Both the position numbers and the translations under genes were made by a program. Below the pieces are notes generated by a model. The model was not told the DNA's origin and made no database searches. It saw only the letters and a program-made list of their open reading frames with translations. From contig JAILWY010000014.1 in NCBI GenBank assembly GCA_022113835.1, positions 1,984,001 through 2,048,000 of the forward strand: DNA of 64,000 bases, in the 5' to 3' direction. How positions within the stretch are numbered: position 1 is the stretch's first letter; each line of letters begins with the position of its first letter. This stretch comes from Atopsyche davidsoni (lineage: Eukaryota > Arthropoda > Insecta > Trichoptera > Hydrobiosidae). This document shows, one piece after another, positions 45,639-56,700 of this stretch.

Positions 45639-46508
45639 TCAATGAAAATCATTCAATTTAACAACAGAATTGTTGGCACCCTCTGAACTTGACTCGTAGA
45701 AAAGTCTGACTGATTCAGATGATCCTCGACTCTTCGATTTAATAGAAACTGACTCAGAAATAGAAACTGACGGCTCTTTGAGTCTCACAAACGGACATTT
45801 TAAATCACCTTCAGATGCGGAACCGAAGCTTTCCCGATTTTTAGACTGACTATTAAAGTCATGATCGTCAGAATTCCCATCAGATATAAAATTTTCACAT
45901 TTTACTAAAATATCGGTGTTTTTGACCAATGTAGTACTATTTAGGGAATTTTGCTCATTTCTGTATAAAAGTTCTCCGAGTCTCTTTCGATAGTGATCCA
46001 GAAGTTTAGGAGACAATAAACAACTTACAGGCAGGCTCAATTCTTCATCCTCATGGGCACCAGCCTCCGAAGAACAAAATGCTACGTCCAACATGTTCTC
46101 TTGGCAAATTGAGTTAGCCTTTGAAATATACGGTTCCATCTTAACAACATTTCTAGCTTGACACCCGGATCCGTCACTCCATCGTCTCTTCGGGGCAAAA
46201 AATTTGTGTAAATTCTTATTTTCTTCAACACATGGAAATTTTGTACTGAATTCTTCATTTGTAAGTGACATTTCATCAAGATTCAGAGCCCCGGTATCTC
46301 TGGATGGAATCAAACTAGCATATTTATAAGTGGACATATACACATTGGAATCGATAGCCTTCCCACAATTTGTTATTACATTCCTGCAATCTCTCCTGTT
46401 TTCATATTCATATTCAACATCATCTAAAAACCGTTTTAAAAGCAAATTTTCTTCGCAATTATTATGCAAACTGTAACTATCCTTTTTTACCAATGATACT
46501 TGAACATC
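45639..46508 (-). CDS. Phf7-like exon 11: terminal exon
   Basis: Acceptor tggtttcag. Encodes residues 673-961, starting DVQVSLVKKDSYS, to TGA at 45641-45639. Hydrophilic, Ser/Glu/Asn-rich, with a basic AKKRRW-like cluster (FAPKRRWSDGSG). No domain recognised. Confidence 0.88.
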   Translation of the reverse strand, partial: DVQVSLVKKDSYSLHNNCEENLLLKRFLDDVEYEYENRRDCRNVITNCGKAIDSNVYMSTYKYASLIPSRDTGALNLDEMSLTNEEFSTKFPCVEENKNLHKFFAPKRRWSDGSGCQARNVVKMEPYISKANSICQENMLDVAFCSSEAGAHEDEELSLPVSCLLSPKLLDHYRKRLGELLYRNEQNSLNSTTLVKNTDILVKCENFISDGNSDDHDFNSQSKNRESFGSASEGDLKCPFVRLKEPSVSISESVSIKSKSRGSSESVRLFYESSSEGANNSVVKLNDFH

Positions 46509-49500
46509 CTGAAACCAAAGAAAAATAACATTTTAATAGTTTCAAGTAAGAGGAGACATTGCAAAATAGATACGACACATCAAGGTATAATATCAAAAAA
46601 TTTATTACCTTTAGCTTCTCTTCCCCGTCCTCGCACCCGAAGACCAGCCGTTCATGACTGGAGCCACTGCAAGATACTATTTATTATTAAATCAAACTAT
46701 TTAATATTATATATATACGAAGTAATACTTCTAGGTGTCATTTTTATTTAGGAAAGTAACCGGTTTCACCAAAGGTAGGATAAAAAATATGACTAGCAAA
46801 ATTTAAGCCCTTATGCTTTTCTAGAGTTTCGTTAAATTCCGGAGTCTGATAAAGACATATCCTAGCCACTTGGATAGTCATATTTATTATAAATTTAGTG
46901 ATACCAACAAAGTCGGTATATTATGAATATTTTCGGTCAGCATGGACAGAATAATATTTAAAAAAAAAAAAAAAAATCATGTAGAAGTATTAACATAAAT
47001 GTTTTATTGTCTAAAATATAATAAAATACTTTTTGTCAAAAATATTCAATTTAAAATCATAAAATTAATATATTCTTTAAAATAAATATCACATGCTTTT
47101 ATTTTAATGCTAGCTGAATATTACACAAGAATAACAAAAAATTTAAAAATGAAATTTTTCACTGTAATTTCTCAAAAACCTAACTAAATAGCATCATTGT
47201 TGAAAACATAATGATAAACTAAGCTGTACATCTGTTTAATATATAAATAATTATATAGATCAAATTACCTGCGTTGATTAACCATGGAGCTTGGAGAACA
47301 TTTACTTTTTTTCGATTCTCTATTCTTTCGAGGTGAAATTTTTCTCTTATTGGCATTGCCGGCAAATTCTTTGAATTGGACAACTTCCTTTTCGTTATTC
47401 TCCAAAATGAACTTGCCGTCTCTAAAGCAAACTGTCACACTCTTTCTCGGCATCGCAACAGGTGATTCGGACGTTTCATTCTCTTTAGATGAAGAAAAAA
47501 CATTGAACATCTCAGAAGAAGTATTTGGGGGACTATAATTGCTTACATTTATTTGTTTACTATTGTATAATGAATTGTCAGTATTATTAAACACTTGTGG
47601 AATTTTGATGTCTTCATCGGACCTTTTTGTTATTGTAGAATTATATAAATCACCGAGAACCGAATACTTGCTCCATATGCTACCGCTCTTTTCGTTCTCG
47701 AGACTTTCGCTTTTTAAAGAGTCAGATGCTGGATTAATTTCTGACAAGTCTTCATTCTTATTATTATGTTTATATTCCTGCTTGACTGCTTCAATCTTTT
47801 TCTTTTTGGCACCTCTATATTTTTTCAAGAGATTTCGTGAAGAAACTTTCTTTAATTTAACTTTGAAAAAATTACCAGGATGTTTGTTTCTTATGATTTT
47901 AAATTCTGGAAATTTCTTTTTTTTCTTCGAGACGATTTGTGTGGGCGCTTTAAAACTATTGAGGTAACTTTCATCGATGTAACAGATTTGATCATCAGCC
48001 AAAGTGATTATTTTGTTTTTGGTTGAAATATCGGGTGTAACATTTCTAGTGCTTTGGCAAAAGCTATCATCTGAAATATCTATTACTTCGTCTTCACTGG
48101 GTAGCCGCTCTACACAACAATCCTCATGAGGATCACTTTTGCAAATAATATTACTCTCAGTGTTACTTTCGATCGCGTTTGCACTATTTTCAGCTGCAAA
48201 AAACAAATTATTAAATTTCACTGCAGTCGATTATCATAACTAACTTAAATACTTTCAATCGAAATGCGAGATTTACAGAAATACAATTCAAATATTGAGT
48301 AATGAAATTCAACAAAATATCTATCTGATATTAATATTTTTCATCCAGAAATATGATACATGATTGAGAAGAAATATCCAACCATCTAAATTGCAAAGTG
48401 CTGTATTTGGAAGAGAAAAAAAAACGTTGCTAATTCACAATTCAATACATTAACTTGACAATCAAAAAATTTATAAAGATAAAAATGGCAACAAAGCCTT
48501 AGATGGATGCTCAGATGTGCAATAACTGCAAGTTATAATTAAATAAATAAATATAAGCATATATTTGCGGATATTAAATTTTCCAGTGAAAACCAATACA
48601 TCCAGATTTATTTTACACATACTTGTCACATTTTCTATGATGCACCTCGAGCAAACAAGCCTTTTTTTGGTAATATTAGCACATCCCTTGTGCGCTGCCT
48701 GCGAACCGCACGTTGAGCACATTATAAGCTCCCACCTTCAAAAAAATATATATTACAATATCAAACGCACAAGTGCCAATTTAATACAATAGGTAAAAAT
48801 AATTATAATATTATTATAAATATTTATGTAGTGATGTTCCCACATTTATTTATTAGTAGTTTCATCAACATGCTAGGTTTACTAGCTTTACTATTCCCTA
48901 TAAACTTTCAACATAATTGGTCAGATAGCTAACTGGCGGAGACCAAATATTTGAGTGTCACAAGCAGTGTACATAATGCACAAAACAAATATGTAGAAAA
49001 ATAGATTAGTTCACAATTCCTTACTTCTTTCCTCCTTTGAAGTCTCTGCCGCGTGGACACAGACACTTGGGCAAGTAGCAGCTCGAGGGACGCTCATGAA
49101 GCTCAGAAAAGGCTCCTTCTTCTCTTTCCCACGATGCATCTCTACAAACACATTTAAAATATTTGATATGCTTCAAATAAAAATTTACACACAACTGTGC
49201 ACTTATTCAGAGATCAAAATCATCCATATTAAAAAATAAATATATATATATATACTTATATATTATAATTATAAAGCAATTTCAAATTAAAGAAAGTGAA
49301 TAGGCATGACTTACTGATCGGGAACGTAGTATCCATACTTATGAAGAGCATCCAAGAATCTCCGTTGATCATTGCAGAGAGGACACCTGATGAAGTGACG
49401 GCCAGCAGACAGAGCTTGTTTCTAAATAATGTCAAAAAAGCACATTATGTTGTATAGCATGTTTAAAAGCATATTTCATTGCTGAACCACAAAAATAAAA

Positions 49501-52500
49501 GATGAAAAATCGCCTAGAAATTTCAATCGTAAATGATTGCGAACTATCTCGCAACAAACATAAACCATCTTACCAAAAAAAACTGACTATAAAATCACTG
49601 AACAACTCACAAAAACGCTGTTGTCTGACATTGGTTTTAAAATAAAACTGATTTCAAATAAAAATTCAAAGACAACTTACAGCAACACAAATGCGATGCA
49701 TCCAGACATCCTTGCGACAGCACGGTGGCCAGAAAGTGTCAGATGAGGGCATAGGTATCACTTCCTCCAAGCAAATGCCACAGATGTAGGGCGTCGGGGG
49801 AGCAATGGGACGAGGCGGAAGCAATAACTTTCTGGTATCTATAAAGTAGTTTTATCATTTCAAATATATTCAATGTTCAATTCTTACAATTATATTCTAG
49901 GTATAAAGAGAAGAATGGGAAAATTTTATCGACATGTTTGACGACCTTAGTGATGTACTTTATTAACCCTTTGCGCTCGAGACCGTTTCCACGCGGACTA
50001 ATCAGCAACTCGAGGCGTTTCGTAGCACTTTTGATGAATTTTTCACCTCTAACTTAAAATGATTACACACACAAATTAACCCATAAAACTTTTTTATTTT
50101 AATATTTAATGTATATTTACATCTTTACGAAGATAATTTCGTAAACATAAGTCTTTGTAATTTTGCTTTGTATGATATTTCATGTAACAATTGCCGAGAT
50201 GCATGCCCGGGTTTTCGGGACAAGTATCACAATAGTATGTCGTTTGATGTCTTTTGCCGGGTTTATTTTTTTGATAGCAGACTTTGCAATCCTTCCTAAC
50301 TCCTGTTAGAATGTTATGCAGCTTTCCACTTAGGCGGATATTTTCGGAATCGCAGGTTGAAGTGAAGCTTTAGCACGTGTCTGACGAAAATCTCCAGTCA
50401 ATTGCCGAACTAAGGTTTTCATATACCACAAGTGATTATGCGGCTGTTCTCCTCTCAGCTGTTTAGTGAGATACACATTATCATAATATTATTATATATT
50501 ATAAACCAAACAAAATAATGGTTCGATATGTGAATGAAGAGGTTATTGATATTGTGAGGGAGAAAAAAGTCTATCCTTCAGTGCAATATAAGTTTAAGCA
50601 AATAAGGACCTTCAAATGAATTATTACGATAAGAAGTACAAGCAAAAAATATATGGGTTGATTAGGTACACATCCAGTCATTTTGCCATGGCTGTCAAGT
50701 TCGAAATGAGACCAAAAATGCAGTTCGCTTTATGGTGTCGCACTAATCTTAGATAAGCAATTTTAGCGTAGTTTGAAAGGGAGATAACATGATCTTTGTA
50801 AAATTATATAGGCAGTGCTTAGTAACGAACTTTAAAGAACAAGATCACATAAACATAAACAAGAAATCACCAGATAAGAAACCATAAATAGTTATCACCG
50901 CACATCGAATTTCCGCACCAAACAATGTGGTGCGGAATCCGCACCACTCGAGTTGCGGCATTACATCGTGTGGTGCGGAATCCGCACCTCTCGAGTGCAA
51001 AGGGTTAACTGTCTATGTGGGTTCTTGTTACTAATACTGACTCACCAGTTAAAACACATATGTAGTATATAACAAACGACCATGTGCAACCTTCAATAGC
51101 TCTAGCCCTGTGTGATGGCAATGTCACTTTTGGTAGCATTAATATATTTTTACTAGTTGAATGGTACAGCAAGCAGCTGCTTCCCATATTATTGTTACAA
51201 TGTGTAAAAAATTTATGGTAAAAATAAGCTCCTATTTGGAAGCCAGTTGGCACAGAGGTATTTCGAGTTATTTATTATTAAATGACACTACAGTACCACT
51301 GATTTTTTTCTAAATTTCAACTTGAGATAACATAACTCTATTTTGTTTACATCATGACAACTTAGTGCTTCTGCCTGTAAACGATTTAAACTAAAAATAA
51401 ATTTTAAATTACCTACCTTTCCTTAAAATAGTGGAAAATCGTCGATGTATTGTGTTCTTTTTGTTGGTTTTCAAGTTAATATTTTCCAATAAGACTATGG
51501 GAGACCCAATTGAATTGATGGGTCGAGATGTGAAAATATGAACGGGAATCCTTTGCGTGGGGCGGTGATTTATGCAATATGACCTGAAATTAGGATATCT
51601 TATTTAAGTCCACTGCTTAGTGCTTCAAAAGTCAATTGTCACTTGTCAAAATGCTGTGGCTCGGTGGCAAGTGCGCTTGTACGCCAGCCATGGGTGAAGT
51701 GGAGCAATAAGTCTCCAGGTTCAAGGGGTAAAAAAACACTTGATCGAAAACACTGCGTCTTTCTGTCGTGGGATACTTACTGAAATGTGTCAGTGAATAT
51801 GGACAAGGCCCCATGGCGAATTCCGCATGACAAGTGGAAGCGCTTTTTGCAATCGGGATGAGCGCAAACCAACGTGGCAGTGATATGTCCACAGTGGAAG
51901 CAGTTCTGAGAAATAAATGTTAAAACCGATCATTTTTGCACCATTGATACATCTAATGCACTGATTAAATTAAAAAAAATCTGTAATTGACATATTTTTC
52001 TTAAAAGTTTTCTAGCAGATAGTTTTATAAATACAGATTATAAATCAATAAAGTGAAGGTGAGTCCATGTTTGCTCATTTTGTTAAAAAAAGTAACTGAT
52101 GAAATTGTATACTTACAGAATGGCTCGCTCGTTTGAGTTCTACCATAATATCGTGGTGTAAAAATCCCAGTACACCTTCATTATCCTTTCCATTTTGGCT
52201 CAATTTATTGGAGAGAAGCTGAAATAATTATTTTTTTCAATAAACCACTTAACGATTGTAACCTACATGTCCTCTTGTCAAATCAAGCAACGTAAAGCTG
52301 ATTGACGAGTTTCAGCTTTACAATTTTCTAAATATACTGATCAAGCAAGCCTAAAGAATTTCATGCTCCTGAACTTTACTCATCACTCTGCATCAATATC
52401 TGGTTTAGATGATGGTGCTGACTACGACCAAAGCCTTCCACAGCAACTGAGCTCTAACCTAACCTCTAGCTTTAACTGTCAATGGTTGTTTTTCAACCAA

Positions 52501-52889
52501 ATGTTATCTAGTATCAAACAAATTTACATTTCAATCAAAGGAATTCATCGTGGAGACTACTATAGAGTCGTAAATTGAAAACTAACCCGTAGATTAGTAT
52601 TGGTCATTGTAAACATTCAATTTGTTTCAACAACTTCAAGGTGAGACATGCAGGTATACAAGTTTCAAACAAATGTTTTTATTCGACAGGTGACAACTCA
52701 ACTGACATTAAAATGTGTTAGATTAATAATTGTGTTTATACATACCAAACAAAAATGGTGAACATTGATTCGCCCGATACTGTAGAAGACGCCATACTTC
52801 AATTCATTATCATCAGTCTCTTTGCAGAAAGAACATGGTCGATTAAATTGCCGGGCAGTAGCCGTTAGGCAATAGCGTACTTTTGCCAT
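45639..52889 (-). CDS. Phf7/G2E3-like PHD-RING-PHD protein (whole gene, 11 coding exons)
   Basis: Coding exons: 52889-52746, 52218-52117, 51905-51781, 51583-51417, 49838-49681, 49421-49315, 49141-49025, 48735-48623, 48193-47269, 46666-46609, 46508-45639. They sum to 2886 nt, 961 aa plus TGA, and the frame closes at every junction. Residues about 17-131 form an extended PHD finger, about 200-255 a RING/PHD-like finger and about 290-340 a second PHD finger. This is the triple arrangement of PHF7 and G2E3. G2E3's HECT domain is absent, so the architecture is that of PHF7, a chromatin reader and histone ubiquitin ligase known from male germline. Residues 345-961 are a Ser/Lys/Asn-rich, probably disordered tail with basic clusters. 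Head to head with the THAP gene. An untranslated first exon lies upstream of 52892. Confidence 0.9.
46609..46666 (-). CDS. Phf7-like exon 10: 58-nt micro-exon
   Basis: Acceptor tagtatcttgcag, donor AAAG/gtaata. Encodes S-G-S-S-H-E-R-L-V-F-G-C-E-D-G-E-E-K-L-K. Without it the frame would hit a stop soon after the next acceptor, which is how the exon was found. Confidence 0.82.
47269..48193 (-). CDS. Phf7-like exon 9: long tail exon
   Basis: Encodes residues 345-653. Visible motifs: an acidic SUMO-interacting-like VIDISDD, a lysine-rich block (SKKKKKFPEFKI, KVKLKKVSSRNLLKKY, GAKKKKIEAVKQE) likely to act in nuclear import, and a second basic cluster near the end (NKRKISPRKNRESKKSK). Acceptor ttttttgcag, donor CGCAG/gtaatt. 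Confidence 0.9.
48623..48735 (-). CDS. Phf7-like exon 8: second PHD finger, C-terminal half
   Basis: Encodes WELIMCSTCGSQAAHKGC, then LVCSRC. With the cysteines of the previous exon this completes a PHD finger. WELI before CxxC and the Ala-His-Lys-Gly-Cys core are as in PHF7/G2E3. Donor ACAA/gtatgt. Confidence 0.88.
49025..49141 (-). CDS. Phf7-like exon 7: DASWE motif and start of second PHD finger
   Basis: Encodes DASWEREEGAFSELHERPSS, CYLPKCLCPRGRDF. The D-A-x-W-E...A-F/Y-x-E-L pattern followed by C..C-x-C and G-R-D is a signature of PHF7/G2E3 just before the last finger. Acceptor gtgtttgtag, donor AAGAA/gtaagg. Confidence 0.9.
49315..49421 (-). CDS. Phf7-like exon 6: end of RING-like finger
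   Basis: Encodes KQALSAGRHFIRCPLCND and FLDALHKYGYYVPDQ. The final CPLC pair closes the RING-like fold, and the A-G-x-H-F-x-R-C-P-x-C signature is that of the family. Confidence 0.9.
49681..49838 (-). CDS. Phf7-like exon 5: RING/PHD-like finger
   Basis: Encodes TRKLLLPPRPIAPPTP, then YICGICLEEV, then WPPCCRKDVWMHRICVA: CxxC, CC and H-x2-C ligands in order. Acceptor actactttatag, donor TTGCT/gtaagt. Confidence 0.9.
49967..51004 (-). mobile_element. piggyBac deletion derivative in a Phf7-like intron
   Basis: Flanked by TTAA at 49963-49966 and 51005-51008. The ends are CCCTTTGCGCTCGAG and, inverted, CCCTTTGCACTCGAG, one mismatch in fifteen. On the minus strand 50330-50106 encodes only the C-terminal zinc-binding domain of a piggyBac transposase (RKDCKVC, TTYYCDTCPENPG, GNCYMKYH) to a stop. 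The catalytic part is gone. Repeats of GTGGTGCGGAATCCGCACC lie inside the right end. Confidence 0.92.
51417..51583 (-). CDS. Phf7-like exon 4: end of extended PHD and linker
   Basis: Encodes (Q)SYCINHRPTQRIP, the C..H ligand pair that ends the extended PHD finger, then a basic linker (LKTNKKNTIHRRFSTILRK). Acceptor cctaatttcag, donor GAAAG/gtaggt. Confidence 0.9.
51781..51905 (-). CDS. Phf7-like exon 3: extended PHD core
   Basis: Encodes NCFHCGHITATLVCAHPDCK, KRFHLSCGIRHG. The CxxC, C-x4-C and H-x2-C ligands follow the extended-PHD order. Acceptor tttatttctcag, donor TTTCA/gtaagt. Confidence 0.92.
52117..52218 (-). CDS. Phf7-like exon 2: extended PHD linker helix
   Basis: Encodes LLSNKLSQNGKDNEGVLGFL and HHDIMVELKRASHS. 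The G-x-x-G-F-L-x-x-D-I-x-x-E spacing is that of the helix between the two zinc sites in PHF7/G2E3. Confidence 0.9.
52746..52889 (-). CDS. Phf7-like exon 1: start and first zinc site
   Basis: ATG at 52889 lies 3 nt after an acceptor (ctgttgtcag/gtt), so an upstream untranslated exon must exist. Encodes MAKVRYCLTATARQFNRPCS, then FCKETDD, KYGVFYSIG and INVHHFCL, the pre-PHD zinc ligands. An upstream in-frame ATG lies in the intron. Confidence 0.88.
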
Positions 52890-52892
52890 AAC

Positions 52893-53604
52893 CTGACAAC
52901 AGTACAACGTATTACTTTAAATAAGTAACGAACTTAAGTAAATACGCGAATTTCAAAGTCCATAAAAGTTGTAAATTCGCGAATAAAAACATCAAAATTC
53001 CGCCGGTGCCGGTCTGGTCTAAGTGCCGGTTCAAAAATGGTGAAAAAGATAGCCGAATTAAACAGTTAAAAGTTGTATTGTTGTATTTATACGAATTAAA
53101 TGTTTATCAAAACGCAGTAAAGCTGACGTGACCACTTTCAAAACGTCTGATGACAAATTTAACCACTAAGATTTTACATATTTTTATTCACACTTATGAA
53201 ACAGAAGATTTTGCGGTGGCAAAAGAAAAATTTGTCATGTAAACAATATTAACAAATGAATAACTAATACATGTCAAATGCCATCAAAGCACACAGTAGC
53301 ATAGAGCGCAGCTAGCTTGTTCCGCGCGCTTATTTTACCGCTATCCAAATATTTTTGTCTATTGCCAGATAGCCAATATACTTTTGAAATCCTCTTCCGT
53401 AATGAGGGTACACGTTTACTAATTACGAAAAAAACTTTATTTCGGTAATAAACTAGAGTTTAACGAAGTTTAAAGCCATTTTTATAATATTTTTTCAATA
53501 GTGCGCGAAAAAGCTCGCAGGTGTCATTGCGTCCGCTCTGACGTCACGTCTCATCTCAACTGTCATTGTGTTTGCATTGATGACAGTAAACGAAATTCGT
53601 ATAA
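52893..53604. promoter_or_regulatory. Shared divergent promoter interval, Phf7-like and THAP genes
   Basis: 715 bp separates two divergent start codons. It holds a palindromic CRE TGACGTCA at 53539-53546 and a local rise in GC (TTCCGCGCGCTT near 53320). No TATA box is clear. It must contain at least one untranslated exon of the minus-strand gene. Confidence 0.6.
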
Positions 53605-53796
53605 ATGAATTCCAAATTCTATAAGTGGTGTGCAGTACCTCAGTGTACAAACACTACGATAGTAACACCCAACAAGGTGTTTATATATGTTCCAAATAAG
53701 AAAATTATAAGATGTAAGTGGTTTAAGCTCGCACGGCGAAACCCGAAAGACGTAGTCACGAATTCATCAATTTACTTCTGTGAAGACCACTTTGAT
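53605..53796 (+). CDS. THAP gene exon 1
   Basis: Starts MNSKFYKWCAVPQCTN and ends IYFCEDHFD at donor GAT/gtgagt, phase 0. Contains all four zinc ligands and the invariant tryptophan (RCKWF). The open frame runs on into the intron but loses THAP likeness. Confidence 0.92.
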
Positions 53797-56700
53797 GTGA
53801 GTATGTATTATATATTGATAGATTTTACATTTAAAATGTTTGTTTGACTCGAAATAGTTGAAATATTGAGGCTATGGAATAACTAATTTATTGAGGTTAT
53901 GTTTGTTTTGGTCTTGGTTATCATTCGTAATATCATTTTGATTGTTTACTTTTCTTTTTCCAGTTGCCAAATGACATGGAAAATTATATGGAGTATCATG
54001 TGATGGGGTCGGTATCACAAATACGCATGAAACCAGGATGCATGCCTAAAAAATTTATATGCCAACCAGACAGGACAACACAAACATCTGACACAACAGA
54101 GCGACCCTATATAGCTAAGAAACGAAGGATGAAGACTCAAAAGTGTGAAAACCATTTTGAAGAAAAAAGTATAGTTACAGAACAATCAAGTTCTGAAGAA
54201 ATTGCATCCGGTAGTTCAGGTATATATTTTATTAACTAATTTATTAGAATATAGCATTGCAAAAGTTAATTTTATTCTCATTATTATTTTATACATTGTT
54301 GGTATACTCAAAACTAATTGATTTTTTCTATCAATCCAAAATGAAAAAAATCAATCCAAATGCGTAAGTCACAACAAAACACAGCGAAGTTTGTTTGCAA
54401 TATGAATACCATAGAGTTGTATACTGAGGCGTGACGACATGGCCGATTGCAGTATTTTAATCTTTTAATTTATTGAAAATCTTATTTTTAAATAAAACTA
54501 AATCACTCTTTTAAATCCTTTTAATATGTATTTTCCCTTAAAATAATTAAACCTTTGATTATTTGATACTGTCGTCACGCATATTATTTCTAAATTGATA
54601 TCTTCTAAGTATTTTTATTTTTAATATCTACGAATAATTAAATAAAATAATTGCCTTAAATATATTTAAAATCATCTACATATTTTTTTGAAAGATTTTT
54701 GTTGAATTACTTAGTGTTCATTTTACATATTTTTCGGCATAAATTTTATATTTTCAATAATAGCAAACATTTCATAATAAACATTATTTATAAATAATAT
54801 TATTATTTTTTCAAAATAAAAGTTTGTTTTTTTCACAAATTTTAAATAGTGTAGCTGTCGCTTTTTAGGCGTCATTCAAAGACAAAGCATTTTTGCATAT
54901 TAGTGACCTCTGGTCTCGCCTGTCAAAAAACTATTATTATATTGAAAGATTGTGTAAAATGATATTTGCTGCTATTCACTATAATATAATTTATCTAGTA
55001 GTGTAACGTATTTATCTTAGATATATAATTTGTATCAATATGAGAGGTCTGTGGTGTGTTCTATATTTCATAACAATAACGCTTATGTCAATCTTTAATA
55101 TAGCTAATTTATATTTGATTTGACATAAGAAATTCAAACACCTATATATAATTAATGTTAATTCAATCTCCACTTATTTCTACGTTTTAAAATTATAATG
55201 CAATTTCACAAAACAGTATCATTTAGCCATGCAAATGCCATTAGTTTGCTTAGTTCTTTTATTTGACTCCAATTTTAGACTGCAAACAATGTGGACCTAA
55301 CCTAAAGTATATTTAATTTTTACTTATATTTTATCATGTTTTAATTCGAATGCTATGTTATATAAATCCTATCCTTTTTTTCAAATAAATTAACAGATAA
55401 ATGACAAAAAATTTGAAACAAATTAATAATAAATTGTTATGATAATAATTATTTGACAGACATTGCATCGGTTTGAACTTAAACATTTTTATTTATTTTA
55501 GAGAAGCAACGACTGACACGATTACCAAAAAAAGAGAAGACTTTGGTAAACTATCAGCAATTACTGACTAGTTCACAGAAAGTTTTTAATGGTACCACTG
55601 TAGAACAAAGAAATGTAAAAAAAAAAGTCAAGGAAATAAGTGGCATGTCTCTAAAAACAACAATCTTAACTAGGCGTAAAACACAAAATATGAAAGGACA
55701 AAAGTTCAATCCACAGAAACACAACAATTCCAATAACGTTCAAGATTCTCTGTTCAAGAAAGAAACATTAAAAGCAAAAAAAATCTTGAAACAAAGAGAA
55801 GTCACTGGAATAAATATAAAACAAGATATGTCCTCAAGGCCTATCACCCAACAGAAACTCCTGGTCAATGCAGAGACTAACACTGAAGCTTCGTGTGTCT
55901 GCCATGAGGACCGTTCTCATAGTGCTGGTAACAAATTATGTCGAGATACGGAGTGTGTGATGTACGGTATGAACAAGAATTGTGGCGTCCTGATACACCT
56001 TTATGATTTCACCACAAATGCATTTGTTGGTAGATCTTTTGCGACCTTGGAAAAAGGTTTCCTAAGACTCATGGTGGGAGCGAACCTTGATTCCAGTAAT
56101 AATCCGTGAGTATTTTTTTTAGATATAAAACGTACAGTATCAATAATTTTTTTAATTTATTTGTAAATTTGTGAAAAAACTAAAAATGCATAGGAGGGTA
56201 CAAATGCCGCCTTTAGCACTTAATTACAACACATTAATGTGTTTTATATTATTTATTTTATATAGATTATTTTTTATGTTGATATAAATGTTTTGTTGAA
56301 AATTGTAGGAAAAAAAATAAACCACAAAAGAACAGTAAGATGTCTGATGATTCTGCAATGCAAATGAGGAAATCATTTCCAAGACCTCCTTCTCCGCAAT
56401 TGCTAAAATCGTTCCCATTGAAACCTCAAAAAACTTCAATATCACAAATAATGTCAAAACAACCTCGCAACGGAACTAACAATAATAACAAATACAAACA
56501 AAATAAACTGAAGGCGGTAGAAGAGAAGTTGCGGAAAACCAACTACATTAGACGGAAACATACAAACTCAATACAGAACAACTCCATCACATCGAAGGAT
56601 ATCGTCGAAGATATTTACTGTAAGAAATATCCAGTCAAGAGGAAGAGAAGAATGTCCAAGTCTGCTGCGGAACTTTTGGAAGAGCATGCTTATGCCAACT

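Noticed and set aside
47539..47967. 142-codon plus-strand frame
   Set aside because: Antisense shadow of the long Phf7-like exon 9. Composition mirrors the Lys/Ser-rich minus frame.
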